From Actinobaculum sp. 313 (GTDB lineage Bacteria; Actinomycetota; Actinomycetes; Actinomycetales; Actinomycetaceae): a stretch of 64,000 nucleotides of DNA. Shown here in pieces: positions 1 to 8,182 of the stretch. Under the pieces are notes generated by a model. The model had not been told where the DNA came from. It did no database searches and worked only from the letters and a program-made list of their open reading frames with translations. Numbering within the stretch: position 1 is the first letter of the stretch; every line of letters starts with the position of its first letter. A program made the translations under genes and the position numbers. The stretch spans positions 2,704,962 through 2,768,961 of the forward strand of contig NZ_CP029033.1 of NCBI RefSeq assembly GCF_003073475.1, read 5' to 3'.

Positions 1-326
1 CGATCACCGAGCAGCATGGCCATATGTGCAGCAGCCTCGGTTATGTCAACCACCGGTGTCTCCACCAGTTCCATAACCCCTTCTTTGCCGTGCTCTCCGA
101 ATCCAGCGAGCACGACAGCGTCATATGAGTCCCGGTAGGTCGCGACAACATCCATAACGGCCACCGCCGCTAGATAGGATTCGAAGTTCCCTTCCACGGA
201 CTCCGCACCGAATGACGGAGTCAGCTCGACGATCTGCGTTCCCGGGCCCACGACGGCCCGTGCCGCATCGCCGATGCTTTGCGTCATGCTCTCCGTTGTA
301 TTCACATTGACTACAAGGATCTTCAT
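1..326 (-). CDS. Asp/Glu/hydantoin racemase family protein, 3' end cut by window
   Basis: The reverse strand from 326 reads MKILVVNVNTTESMTQSI and continues open to the window edge, about 108 residues. The N-terminal pattern (ILVVNVNT, then a D-x-V-V-L-A-G-F strand near residues 90-100) is that of the Asp/Glu/hydantoin racemase superfamily, whose members racemise amino acids, hydantoins or allantoin without cofactors using two cysteines; only the first part is visible here. A strong GAGGAGG ribosome site lies just before the ATG. The IclR regulator upstream on the same strand is a plausible controller. The substrate cannot be told from this fragment. Confidence 0.75.
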   Translation of the reverse strand, partial: MKILVVNVNTTESMTQSIGDAARAVVGPGTQIVELTPSFGAESVEGNFESYLAAVAVMDVVATYRDSYDAVVLAGFGEHGKEGVMELVETPVVDITEAAAHMAMLLGD

Positions 327-873
327 CGAGTCCTCCTCTTCGTTTCGATCACAGTACCACGGCTTTCCGTCAGATGGAATACTTTTTTCGCTAGTTAGAA
401 GAAGGTACCGCAGCGTAAGAAGGGCATAAAAGGTACGAGTTGCGCAGAAATCGGCTTGATATCACGCAAAAACGGGCACACATCGAGGGATTGAGGGCGT
501 GCCTCTCTTTTCCGTCATACGGGAAAGAGAGGTGCCACCGCCATTCGTATAGGCGTATTTGGAGGCCCTTGCTCCTCCCACCATTGGGAGCTGTAGCCGC
601 CATGCAGCACGTCTATGGAAATGTGTTCTCAGACACATTAGGGCTGCGCATGGTAGAGGAGCCGACCCGTAGGGAGGGGATCGCTGTTCCCGGGCACAAG
701 TCCCGGTGCGAGTCTATGTGATCGGTGTGCACGCAAGCACCGTCGGTGGCAACATGGCTTATCTGCACCGGGCGGAGCGTATGCCCACACATCCACACAA
801 CAACGCATCACCGGCGCCCTACACGAGCCGAGTACACCGAATGAACTACAAGCTAGGAACCTTTCAGCTGCGA
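327..873. other. Gene-free spacer with several hairpins
   Basis: I see no credible gene in these 547 bases. The stretch holds a strong hairpin at 502-532 (12-bp arms, one G-U pair, 7-base loop) and weaker fold-backs near 572-587 and 688-706. It separates the racemase from the IclR gene on the minus strand, so it probably contains the racemase promoter and leader. Confidence 0.4.
502..532. other. 12-bp stem hairpin, possible terminator or RNA element
   Basis: Arms at 502-513 and 521-532 pair over 12 positions (one G-U) around a 7-base loop. The stem is pyrimidine-rich on one side and purine-rich on the other. No U-tract follows on either strand, so a terminator role is only possible. Confidence 0.4.
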
Positions 874-1680
874 TTACTCGATTCCCGCCGCCTGACGCTC
901 CTCCTCCGCAGCACGCCGTTCTTCCGCAAGAAGCTGCGCAATACTGCTCGCCGTTTCTCGAAGAACCGGTACAGCATGCGTCTCCACCGTGTCCAGATCG
1001 ATACGCCCAACGGGCGCAGCAACTGACACTGCCAAGTACAGATCACCCGGTACGGCTACCGCAACGCAGCACACGCCCACCTCGTGCTCGTTATCGTCGA
1101 TGGCATATCCGCGTTCACGCACCAAATCGATATGTTCCCGCAATGCTTGCGGATCGGTGATCGTGCGCGGAGTCAGGGCACGCAACTCGCACCGGTCAAT
1201 CGTTTTTCCGGCCTGGCTCGATGGCATTGCCGCGAGGATGGCCTTCCCCACCCCCGTCGCATGTAGCGACACTTGGTTCCCTACCTCTGTGAACATTCGC
1301 ATCGAACGCTCCGAGGGAACATGCGCGATGTATCGTGCGAAGTCCTGATCGAGCATGGCCACCGACACAGATTCACCCAGCTCTTCCACCGTCTTGGTCA
1401 ACAGTGGCCGCAGAGCGACGCCGAGGGCACCCCCTGCGTAACGGGACAGCGAAATGAGCCGGGTTCCCAGGGCGTATCTGCGCCGCGGGGTTTGGTACAC
1501 GTACCCAGATGCGATCAGGGTGTGCAGCAGGCGATGAATGGTCGGCATCGGAAGCTTCGTTGCTTCCGCTATCTCCGTGATACCAATCGGCATGCCGGCC
1601 CGTGCAACAATTTCGAGAATCTCGAGTGCTCGGCTGACCGATTGAACGGTTGATTGACCTTTCGCAGCCCGGTTACTCAT
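874..1680 (-). CDS. IclR family transcriptional regulator
   Basis: 268 residues, the normal IclR length. Residues 10-75 form the winged helix (VQSVSRALEILEIVARAG, then a recognition helix around MPTIHRLLHTLIASGYV), and residues 85-255 are the effector-binding GAF-like domain with the typical VSLHATGVGKAILAAM stretch. IclR proteins are dimeric regulators of catabolic genes that bind small organic acids or related ligands. A GGAAAGGAA ribosome site precedes the ATG. It lies upstream of the racemase on the same strand, so an allantoin- or hydantoin-type regulon is an inference. The C-terminus is rich in Glu and Ala and extends slightly past the fold. Confidence 0.9.
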   Translation of the reverse strand: MSNRAAKGQSTVQSVSRALEILEIVARAGMPIGITEIAEATKLPMPTIHRLLHTLIASGYVYQTPRRRYALGTRLISLSRYAGGALGVALRPLLTKTVEELGESVSVAMLDQDFARYIAHVPSERSMRMFTEVGNQVSLHATGVGKAILAAMPSSQAGKTIDRCELRALTPRTITDPQALREHIDLVRERGYAIDDNEHEVGVCCVAVAVPGDLYLAVSVAAPVGRIDLDTVETHAVPVLRETASSIAQLLAEERRAAEEERQAAGIE

Positions 1681-2011
1681 CGGCTGGGCTTCCTTTCCTT
1701 ACGCACTCATCACCAGATAACACGCGTCGTGCGCTCCATGTGGAAACGAGTAGTGAATCGCGCAAATCCGCATTTATGGAAACAAATGTCCACCTAGCAA
1801 AATACGCCCTCGGAGCAGGTTATGCAGCCGATTTGATCGCGCGATGACGTACTCCACACAACGCCTGCATCTACCAGTCGATCCGATACGAGAGCCGGTC
1901 AGTCGGGCGGACTCCCCTCTATGCGCGACTCATCTCCGCTTCCACACCAAGGACTCCAACGGATGACGACCCAGCCCACACGGTTGCAAGCCCTCCGTGT
2001 ACAATCGCGGC
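1681..2011. other. Divergent intergenic region between iclR-type gene and MATE gene
   Basis: No gene is visible in these 331 bases. It must contain the promoter of the IclR gene. The TGGAAAC word occurs at about 1740 and 1779; the second copy is framed by CATTT/AAATG half-sites and could be an IclR operator. The MATE -10 box TACAAT lies at 2000-2005. Confidence 0.3.
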
Positions 2012-2014
2012 GTG
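2000..2014 (+). promoter_or_regulatory. Probable leaderless promoter of the MATE gene
   Basis: TACAAT at 2000-2005 is followed after six bases by GTG at 2012. This places the transcription start at or next to the start codon, and no ribosome site is present. No good -35 box is seen. Confidence 0.45.
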
Positions 2015-3322
2015 CCTGAACGCGATATAGACCGAGAGATTCGGCGTCTTGCTCTTCCTTCGCTCGGTGCGCTCCTCATCGCGCCACTTCTGGTGGCCGT
2101 CGACTCGGCCATGGTCGGGCACCTCGGAACCTCCGAATTGGCCGGCCTAGCGCTGGCATCAACCGTCCTCACCACGATTGTGGGCCTGTGTATCTTTCTC
2201 GCCTACGCGACGACGGCGTCGACCGCAAGACTATTCGGTGCCGGCCGCCACCGGGAGGCGCTTAGTCGCGGTATCGACGGCATCTGGTTGGCACTCATTC
2301 TGGCTGTCATACTTGCAACCGGACTGCTGGCCTTCGGTGGACCGCTGCTGGAACTCTTTGGCTCCTCCTCCGACGTCGCACTACAAGCACGCCGCTACCT
2401 ACATACCTCCGCCTTTGGACTGCCCGGCATGTTGGTGGTTCTTGCCGCCAACGGTACGCTACGCGGTTTGGGCGACACCACCACTCCGTTCTATGCGGCC
2501 GCGGGCGGGGCCGCCGCCAATGTGCCGCTGAACTTTCTTCTCATTTACCCCGTGGGCTGGGGCGTGGCTGGAGCAGGCGTCGGCACAGCGCTTGCCCAGA
2601 CCGGAATGGGCCTGTGGCTGGTGAGCGTCGTCGTGCGCAGAGCGCGGCGAGAAGGGGCACGCACATCCTTCCGCGGCGCCGGAGTTCTTGCCTCGCTCAG
2701 CAGCGCCATGCCGCTGATAATCCGCACACTCTGCCTGCGTGCAGCCATCATCGGGCAGTTAACTGCGGCCACCCGTCTGGGTACCGAGGAGTTAGCGTCG
2801 AACCAGATCACCATGACCGTGTGGAACTTCGCGGCCTACGGGCTCGATGCCCTCGCCACCGCGGCGCAGGTACTGGTTGGTCAGGGACTTGGTGCGAAGG
2901 ATAAAGTACGTGTTCGCGCAGTTTTGGCCCGATGCCTCAATCGTGGGGTTACAACTGGAGCACTGCTCGGAGCACTCCTCATCATTCTCAGCCCGTTGAT
3001 CCCGCTCCTCATGACGGGCGACGGCGCCGTGCACAGCCTTGCCACCCACTCGCTGTGGGTCACCGCGCTCTGCCTGCCGATCGCCGCCGTCGCCTACATG
3101 CTCGACGGTGTTCTTATCGGAGCGGGCGACGCTAGCCGTCTCGCCTGGTATATGCTGGCATCCCTGCTGGTACTAGCACCATGCATCGCAGCTGTTGTGG
3201 CCTTCGGGCGCGGGCAGGTAGGACTGCTGGCGCTATGGGCCGCCTACGCCGGGGTGTTCATGGCCATGCGCGGCGCAACCATGCTCCTCAGAGTACGCGG
3301 TGAAGAGTGGATGGGCCTATAG
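2012..3322 (+). CDS. MATE family efflux transporter, DinF-like
   Basis: About 436 residues with twelve predicted membrane segments and the MATE hallmarks: PSLGALLIAPLLVAVDSAMVG in the first helix, LGTSELAGLALA after it, a TLRGLGDTTTPF loop near residue 150 and an NFLLIYPVGWGVAGAG segment near 180. MATE proteins export cationic drugs or metabolites in exchange for Na+ or H+. The GTG at 2012 is preferred over the in-frame GTG at 1997 because it sits six bases after a -10 hexamer. The gene converges with the LacI-type gene and overlaps its 3' end by 35 bases. The substrate is unknown. Confidence 0.88.
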   Translation: MPERDIDREIRRLALPSLGALLIAPLLVAVDSAMVGHLGTSELAGLALASTVLTTIVGLCIFLAYATTASTARLFGAGRHREALSRGIDGIWLALILAVILATGLLAFGGPLLELFGSSSDVALQARRYLHTSAFGLPGMLVVLAANGTLRGLGDTTTPFYAAAGGAAANVPLNFLLIYPVGWGVAGAGVGTALAQTGMGLWLVSVVVRRARREGARTSFRGAGVLASLSSAMPLIIRTLCLRAAIIGQLTAATRLGTEELASNQITMTVWNFAAYGLDALATAAQVLVGQGLGAKDKVRVRAVLARCLNRGVTTGALLGALLIILSPLIPLLMTGDGAVHSLATHSLWVTALCLPIAAVAYMLDGVLIGAGDASRLAWYMLASLLVLAPCIAAVVAFGRGQVGLLALWAAYAGVFMAMRGATMLLRVRGEEWMGL

Positions 3323-4454
3323 TGCGCGGCGGAGCCGTACTTTCCCGCACGATCAATTGCGTGGGAATAAGAATCTGCTGCGGTTGCACGCCTTCCGGAT
3401 CCTCCATAACCGCCAGTAGCGCCGACACCAGATTTCTTCCTACCGCCGCGAAGTCCTGCGAGATGGTGGTCAGCGGTGGCCACATCCATTCCGCCACCAG
3501 ATTGTCGAAGCCGATCACCGAGACGTCGTCGGGAACACGCCTGCCCGCCTCGTACAGGGCACGCAGGAGGCCCAGCGCCATTTCGTCGTTGGCACAGTAC
3601 ACCGCAGTAATATCCGGGTTTTCGGCAATCCGTTGACCCAGTTGGTATCCGGAGCGCGGCGTCCAATCCCCGCGAAACACGGGAGGAACGCTACGCCCGG
3701 TTTCCCACAATGTTTCCATCCATGCGCGTTCGCGGGCCAATGCCTGTAAAGAATGCGTTGGACCGGCAATGTGATGGACGGTCTCATGCCCGAGTTCGAG
3801 CAGATGGCTGACCGCCGCTCTCGTGCCCGCTGCCTGGTCGCTTCCAACCGCGGTGTACTGCACCGACGGGCGGAAATCGCTCAGCACTATCGGCAAATTC
3901 CGCCGCCCGCTGGACAGTGCCGCCAATGGAGTCTCCAGGCGGAGCACGATCAGACCATCCACATACTGCCCGAGGAATTCCAGTGCGCGTGAAATATCCT
4001 CGGGATTGCTGGAGGGCGTATCCACCAAGGTCACGGGACGGTCAGCTTCACGAAGAGCCGCAACAACAGCCTCGGTGATATGAGCTTCACCGGTACGGGA
4101 GAGCTGATGACCGACGACGCCGATCGTGCCCAGCGTCCCAGAACGCAGGGCACGCGCCGCCCGATTCGGCACATAACCCAACTGATCCATTGCCTCGCGA
4201 ACCCGCCGCGCGGTTTGTTCGCGCACATTCGATTGGCCGCGCACCACGCGGGATACCGTCTGCGGGGAGACCTCCGCCAGGGCAGCGACGTCGCGGATCG
4301 ACACTCCTCGCCCTCCCAGGCGCGAACGCCCGCTCGCTGGAATGCCTTCGACCGCAGCTCCACCCCTTCCCGGCAAATGGCTGGGCGTATCGGCACTCCG
4401 CTCACCATCTGACGCTAAACGGACCGCGCGTGATCGCTCGTCCTTCGCAGGCAT
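3288..4454 (-). CDS. LacI family transcriptional regulator of the galactose operon
   Basis: 388 residues. After about 45 residues of low-complexity N-terminal extension comes the LacI helix-turn-helix (VSIRDVAALAEVSPQTVSRV) and hinge (YVPNRAARALRSG), then a periplasmic-binding-like sugar domain ending in DVSVIGFDN and the dimer region. Binding of a sugar normally releases it from DNA. The ATG at 4454 has GAGGTG six bases upstream; the GTG at 4463 is less likely. It is the last gene of the galK-led operon and overlaps the epimerase gene by 40 bases, suggesting autoregulation of galactose uptake and use. The N-terminal extension is unusual for the family. Confidence 0.88.
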   Translation of the reverse strand: MPAKDERSRAVRLASDGERSADTPSHLPGRGGAAVEGIPASGRSRLGGRGVSIRDVAALAEVSPQTVSRVVRGQSNVREQTARRVREAMDQLGYVPNRAARALRSGTLGTIGVVGHQLSRTGEAHITEAVVAALREADRPVTLVDTPSSNPEDISRALEFLGQYVDGLIVLRLETPLAALSSGRRNLPIVLSDFRPSVQYTAVGSDQAAGTRAAVSHLLELGHETVHHIAGPTHSLQALARERAWMETLWETGRSVPPVFRGDWTPRSGYQLGQRIAENPDITAVYCANDEMALGLLRALYEAGRRVPDDVSVIGFDNLVAEWMWPPLTTISQDFAAVGRNLVSALLAVMEDPEGVQPQQILIPTQLIVRESTAPPRTIGPSTLHRVL

Positions 4455-5377
4455 AACCCCCACCTCACCGAATATGTCTCACCGGGTTGCAGCGTGACCA
4501 ACCCTTTGCCGGAGTTGAAAGCGTCCGCCGGGCACGACATCGGTTCGGCGGCAACACCGGAACGTTCAAAAGCTCCGATCTCGGGGAAATCCCCCGTGCA
4601 GATCTGCCAGTATTCTAGCGGGTGCTCCGCCCACACCGCGGCGGTCATGCCATCGGGCGATATCAACTCGGCCCAGGTGTACTCCCCGGAGAAGACTGCG
4701 GGCGCAAAGCCGTCGTCTAGCGAAACTCCACGCAATGATCGAGGTGTGCGGAAGTCCTTATCCGCCGGCAGAGCGCAGAACTCCTCCGGCAGTAGACGCT
4801 CATTGGCGCGCACCCATCCACTTGCCGCAACGCGCAACTCACACTCATCCACCGTGGCCTCCCCCGGTGAGAGCCAGGGATGAAAACCGACCCCGAAGGG
4901 CGCGGCCACCTCGCCGCAGTTCGTCGCGGTAAAGGCCACCACCAGGTCTTCGTCGTCGAGCAGGTAACGAACCCGTAATTCTAAGGGGAAGGGGTAACCC
5001 TCCAGCTCCCCGCCAATATCAAAGCGGAACTCCACGCTATCGGCGCTGCGATCTGTCACCGCCCATATCTGGTCATGGACAAAACCGTGATTCGCCACCC
5101 GGCGCGCGGGTTCGGTCACCGGGAGCTGGTACTCGTTGCCACCGAATTCGTATCGACCGTCAGCGAGCCGATTCGGCCAGGGAGCCAGAATCGCTCCGTG
5201 CATGGCCGGGGGTATTGGCCCCGGGTAGGTCACGACGACGTCGCGCGAGCCCACCCGGTACGCGCGCAGGCCCGCTCCACGTGGCGTCACAAGCGCCTGC
5301 GCGTCGCCGCACGCGATCCTAACTTCTTCGGCACTACCGACATTGCCGCGATTCGACACCGCTTCCGCGCCGCTCAT
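4415..5377 (-). CDS. Aldose 1-epimerase (mutarotase-like)
   Basis: 320 residues. The galactose mutarotase fold is marked by LAPWPNRLADGRY near residue 70, VANHGFVHD near 100 (catalytic His) and PFGVGFHPWL near 165 (second conserved His). The enzyme interconverts alpha and beta anomers of hexoses so that galactokinase receives alpha-D-galactose. The start was placed at the ATG overlapping the upstream stop codon (ATGA), implying translational coupling; a longer in-frame extension has no ribosome site. Position in the galK operon supports the role. Confidence 0.87.
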   Translation of the reverse strand: MSGAEAVSNRGNVGSAEEVRIACGDAQALVTPRGAGLRAYRVGSRDVVVTYPGPIPPAMHGAILAPWPNRLADGRYEFGGNEYQLPVTEPARRVANHGFVHDQIWAVTDRSADSVEFRFDIGGELEGYPFPLELRVRYLLDDEDLVVAFTATNCGEVAAPFGVGFHPWLSPGEATVDECELRVAASGWVRANERLLPEEFCALPADKDFRTPRSLRGVSLDDGFAPAVFSGEYTWAELISPDGMTAAVWAEHPLEYWQICTGDFPEIGAFERSGVAAEPMSCPADAFNSGKGLVTLQPGETYSVRWGLCLRRTSDHARSV

Positions 5378-6783
5378 GCCTCCACCCCTGCATCGAGAAC
5401 AGTGCCGTCGGCAATGGTCTGCGGGTCGCGGGCGACAAGTTCCACATCGCCACGCAGGTGAACCTCGGAACCGAAGGTCCAATCGCCGGTCACGGCCAAC
5501 CGCGTGGCCTCTCGCAGCGATGGTGCACCGTGCGGGAAGCGGGCATCGAAATCGGCCATGCGCTTGTAGTAACGCGAGTCCAACTCCACCAATGGCGCCG
5601 CCTGCGGGACGAGCCGCAACTGGAAATCCTCTCCCAGCTCGTAGGCATCCGAGCGCAACAGCAGCAGATCGTCAGTTGTCTTCACCGGCAGGAAACGTGA
5701 CCGATCAACCAACACCGGCAACGCTCCGTCGAAACGTTCCACAATGGCACCCAAAGCACACTCAATCTGATACACCTGCGGCGAATCCGGATTTGAGGGG
5801 TCCACGGTCTTTTGGTTGCGGATCAGTGGGAGTCCAGCCATGCCGCCACCCTCGTTCAGTACCTCGCGCAATGCCCGCAGGTCGAACCACAGATTATTCG
5901 TGTGGAAGAAGGGGTGCCGGGTTTCGTCGGTGAACCATTTCATATCATCCGCGGGGGTCTGTGCGGTGTCGCGCAGCACGATGCGCCCATCGGAGATCCG
6001 CCGTGCCAGATGACCACCCTTGCGGTCGGCGGGGGTGCGTTCGCACACTTCCGGAGCGTAGGGAGCTCCAGAGGCGGCGAACCAGGCGGCAATACGCCCA
6101 TCCGGAGCGGCGCCGAGGTTATCCGCATTCGAAGTGCAGGCATACCGATATCCGCGCTCGATCAAGGTGTCGAGCAACCCAGTATCCAACAGTGACACAT
6201 AGATATCCCCGTGCCCGGGCGGACACCATTCCAGGGAGGGATCCTCCGGCCAGTCAACCGGCTCCAGATTGTCCACCCGCAGCTTCGGCTCTTGGTGTTG
6301 CACGAAGTCTAGCGGCAAACCCTCCTGCACCAGGTCCGGGTACGCCGCGAGCGCGGCGAGGGTGTCGCGCTGCGTGCGGAAGGAATCCATGAAGATCAGT
6401 GGCATCCGAACACCGAAGGCGCTGCGCACATGGCGCATTTGACCGGCGATAATATCCAAGAAGCTCAGCATGGCGCCGTCGGGGGGACCGGTACGAACCG
6501 GCAACAGAGACTTGGCACGATCCATGCCCATGGAGGTACCGAGTCCACCGTTGAGTTTGATGAAGACGGTATGGCGCAAGGCCTCCGCCTGTTCAGACAC
6601 GGGCGGCTCAATGCCCCGCGCATCCGCCACCGCAGTCACGGGTTGAATGCTGTGCTCCGGTATTAAACCGGTGCTTCCCTCTTCCAATTGGCGGTAGTAC
6701 TCACCGAAGACGCGGATGAACAGTTCCGGCATTCCCGCTGCACGCATACGCACGGCGGCAGCCTCCAGACCCTTATCGCTCAT
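5374..6783 (-). CDS. UTP-hexose-1-phosphate uridylyltransferase, UGP family
   Basis: 469 residues, the size of the eukaryote-like UDP-glucose pyrophosphorylase family rather than bacterial GalU (about 300) or HIT-type GalT (about 350). The nucleotide-binding loop KLNGGLGTSMGMDRAKSLL lies near residues 70-90, with FVQHQEPKL near 165 and FHTNNLWFDL near 295. It makes UDP-glucose or UDP-galactose from the sugar 1-phosphate and UTP. In bifidobacteria such an enzyme serves galactose catabolism, and its place directly after galK with an ATGA overlap argues for the same here. The start is the overlapping ATG at 6783. Confidence 0.85.
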   Translation of the reverse strand: MSDKGLEAAAVRMRAAGMPELFIRVFGEYYRQLEEGSTGLIPEHSIQPVTAVADARGIEPPVSEQAEALRHTVFIKLNGGLGTSMGMDRAKSLLPVRTGPPDGAMLSFLDIIAGQMRHVRSAFGVRMPLIFMDSFRTQRDTLAALAAYPDLVQEGLPLDFVQHQEPKLRVDNLEPVDWPEDPSLEWCPPGHGDIYVSLLDTGLLDTLIERGYRYACTSNADNLGAAPDGRIAAWFAASGAPYAPEVCERTPADRKGGHLARRISDGRIVLRDTAQTPADDMKWFTDETRHPFFHTNNLWFDLRALREVLNEGGGMAGLPLIRNQKTVDPSNPDSPQVYQIECALGAIVERFDGALPVLVDRSRFLPVKTTDDLLLLRSDAYELGEDFQLRLVPQAAPLVELDSRYYKRMADFDARFPHGAPSLREATRLAVTGDWTFGSEVHLRGDVELVARDPQTIADGTVLDAGVEA

Positions 6784-8009
6784 AGTGCCTCTTCCTCCTC
6801 GTTGATGCGCCGTCCGGCCTCGGAGGCTGTCGCCTCCAAAAATCGTGGCGCGATCCATCCATTGTCCACGAACGCCCTATCCACTGCAGCCATTGTTGCC
6901 TCCAGATTGCCCTGTTCTATTAGCGCAATGGCGGAGCCGCCGAAGCCGCCACCGGTCATACGGGCACCCCATGCCCCAGCAGCACGGGCAGCCTCCACCG
7001 CAGTGTCAAGTTCGGCGCAACTCACTTCGTAATCGTCACGCAGCGATGCGTGTGATGCATTCATGAGAGCGCCGAGCTCGCCGTATTCACCCTCCGTCAG
7101 CAGTTCCACGAACTCCTGCGTGCGTTCGATCTCGGTAACCACATGCCTGACTCTTCGCACCGCCTCCGGATCATTCAGGCGCGAAAGCGTACCCTGCGGA
7201 TCAGGCAACTGCCGTAGCGTCTCCACTCCTTCCAGTGCCGCGACCCGCTCACAAACCGCACGCCGCTGCCCATACTGCCCATCCACCAAGGAATGCTTGG
7301 CCTGCGTGTCAATAACAAGTATTGTCAGGCCCTGCGCGGCAAGGTCGAATGGCACTTGCGTTGTTGCTCCCGTCAGACAGTCGAGCTGTAGCGCATGATC
7401 CTTCGTAGTGAGTAACGACGCCGCTTGGTCCATACCCCCGGTTGGTGCACCGACGACGTCGTTCTCAGCGCTGACACACGCAGCTACCAATTCGGCTCGA
7501 ACTGCGGGGGATGTGGCAAGGCCGAGCCCGTACACCTCGTCGAGCGCAAGTCCCATCGCACATTCCAACGCCGCCGAGGATGACAGCCCCGCTCCCAGTG
7601 GCACGCAGGAGACCACTGCGGCGTCAAAGCCGCCTAGCGCGTGCCCCTTGCGCTGGAGAGCCCAGGCAACACCCGCCGCATAGGCGACCCACGCCGGAAT
7701 CTCGGCCTCGGGATGTACAGAGCTCAACTCACCTTCCCACCGGGCTGCACCGCTCTCATCCGATACGAGGCGGAGCCGCGTGTCCTCACGTCGCCGCAAC
7801 GCCACATAGGTGCGATGGGGCAGCGCAACCGGCAGGCAAATCCCACCGTTATAGTCCACGTGTTCGCCGATCAAGTTGATGCGCCCGGGTGAGGCCCATA
7901 CACCATCCGGGCCATCGAGCTCCGGAAATGCCCCCGCGAATAATTCACGTGCCCGGCGGGCTCCCTCATTTGCCGACCACGCGGGTATCTTCATGGAAGG
8001 TTTCTGCAC
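6780..8009 (-). CDS. galK: Galactokinase
   Basis: 409 residues. The GHMP kinase signatures are clear: substrate motif GRINLIGEHVDYNGG near residue 45, ATP motif VPLGAGLSSSAALECAM near 140, and the third motif GARMTGGGFGGSAIAL near 345. It phosphorylates alpha-D-galactose to galactose 1-phosphate in the cytoplasm, feeding the next enzyme of the operon. The GTG start at 8009 was chosen because GGAGGAGG lies five bases upstream; the later ATG lacks one. Promoter TTGTTA-17-TATCAT lies at 8050-8078 on the minus strand. Confidence 0.93.
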   Translation of the reverse strand: MQKPSMKIPAWSANEGARRARELFAGAFPELDGPDGVWASPGRINLIGEHVDYNGGICLPVALPHRTYVALRRREDTRLRLVSDESGAARWEGELSSVHPEAEIPAWVAYAAGVAWALQRKGHALGGFDAAVVSCVPLGAGLSSSAALECAMGLALDEVYGLGLATSPAVRAELVAACVSAENDVVGAPTGGMDQAASLLTTKDHALQLDCLTGATTQVPFDLAAQGLTILVIDTQAKHSLVDGQYGQRRAVCERVAALEGVETLRQLPDPQGTLSRLNDPEAVRRVRHVVTEIERTQEFVELLTEGEYGELGALMNASHASLRDDYEVSCAELDTAVEAARAAGAWGARMTGGGFGGSAIALIEQGNLEATMAAVDRAFVDNGWIAPRFLEATASEAGRRINEEEEAL

Positions 8010-8049
8010 TTTACCTCCTCCTTCGGCCACAGTGCCGTCCATAAAGAGG

Positions 8050-8078
8050 ATGATAACGTAACACTTTGAATCTAACAA
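8050..8078 (-). promoter_or_regulatory. Promoter of the galK operon
   Basis: On the minus strand TTGTTA (8073-8078) and TATCAT (8050-8055) are separated by exactly 17 bases. This is a near-consensus housekeeping promoter about 40 bases upstream of the galK start. A GATAACGTAACA element (8052-8063) overlaps the -10 box. Confidence 0.6.
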
Positions 8079-8083
8079 TCCCG

Positions 8084-8112
8084 TTGACAGCGTGAGATTC
8101 CCTTGCAAGAAT
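8084..8112 (+). promoter_or_regulatory. Promoter of the symporter-galE operon
   Basis: TTGACA at 8084-8089 and AAGAAT at 8107-8112 are 17 bases apart, pointing towards the symporter start at 8183. It is back to back with the galK promoter. Confidence 0.55.
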
Positions 8113-8118
8113 CAGAAT

Positions 8119-8130
8119 GATTACGTCATC
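8119..8130. promoter_or_regulatory. Possible LacI-family operator
   Basis: GATTACGTCATC has the central ACGT and roughly dyad form of LacI-family operators and resembles GATAACGTAACA at 8052-8063 in the galK promoter. The two lie in the -10/start region of each divergent promoter, where one repressor could act on both. The assignment rests on similarity of only these two sites. Confidence 0.3.
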
Positions 8131-8182
8131 ATCTGGAGCGTATCAAAGTCGAACACACACCGCTGAAAGGACATCGACGACG

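Noticed and set aside
7000..7700. Long plus-strand Ser/Arg-rich frames across galK
   Set aside because: They are antisense shadows of a well-supported galactokinase gene.
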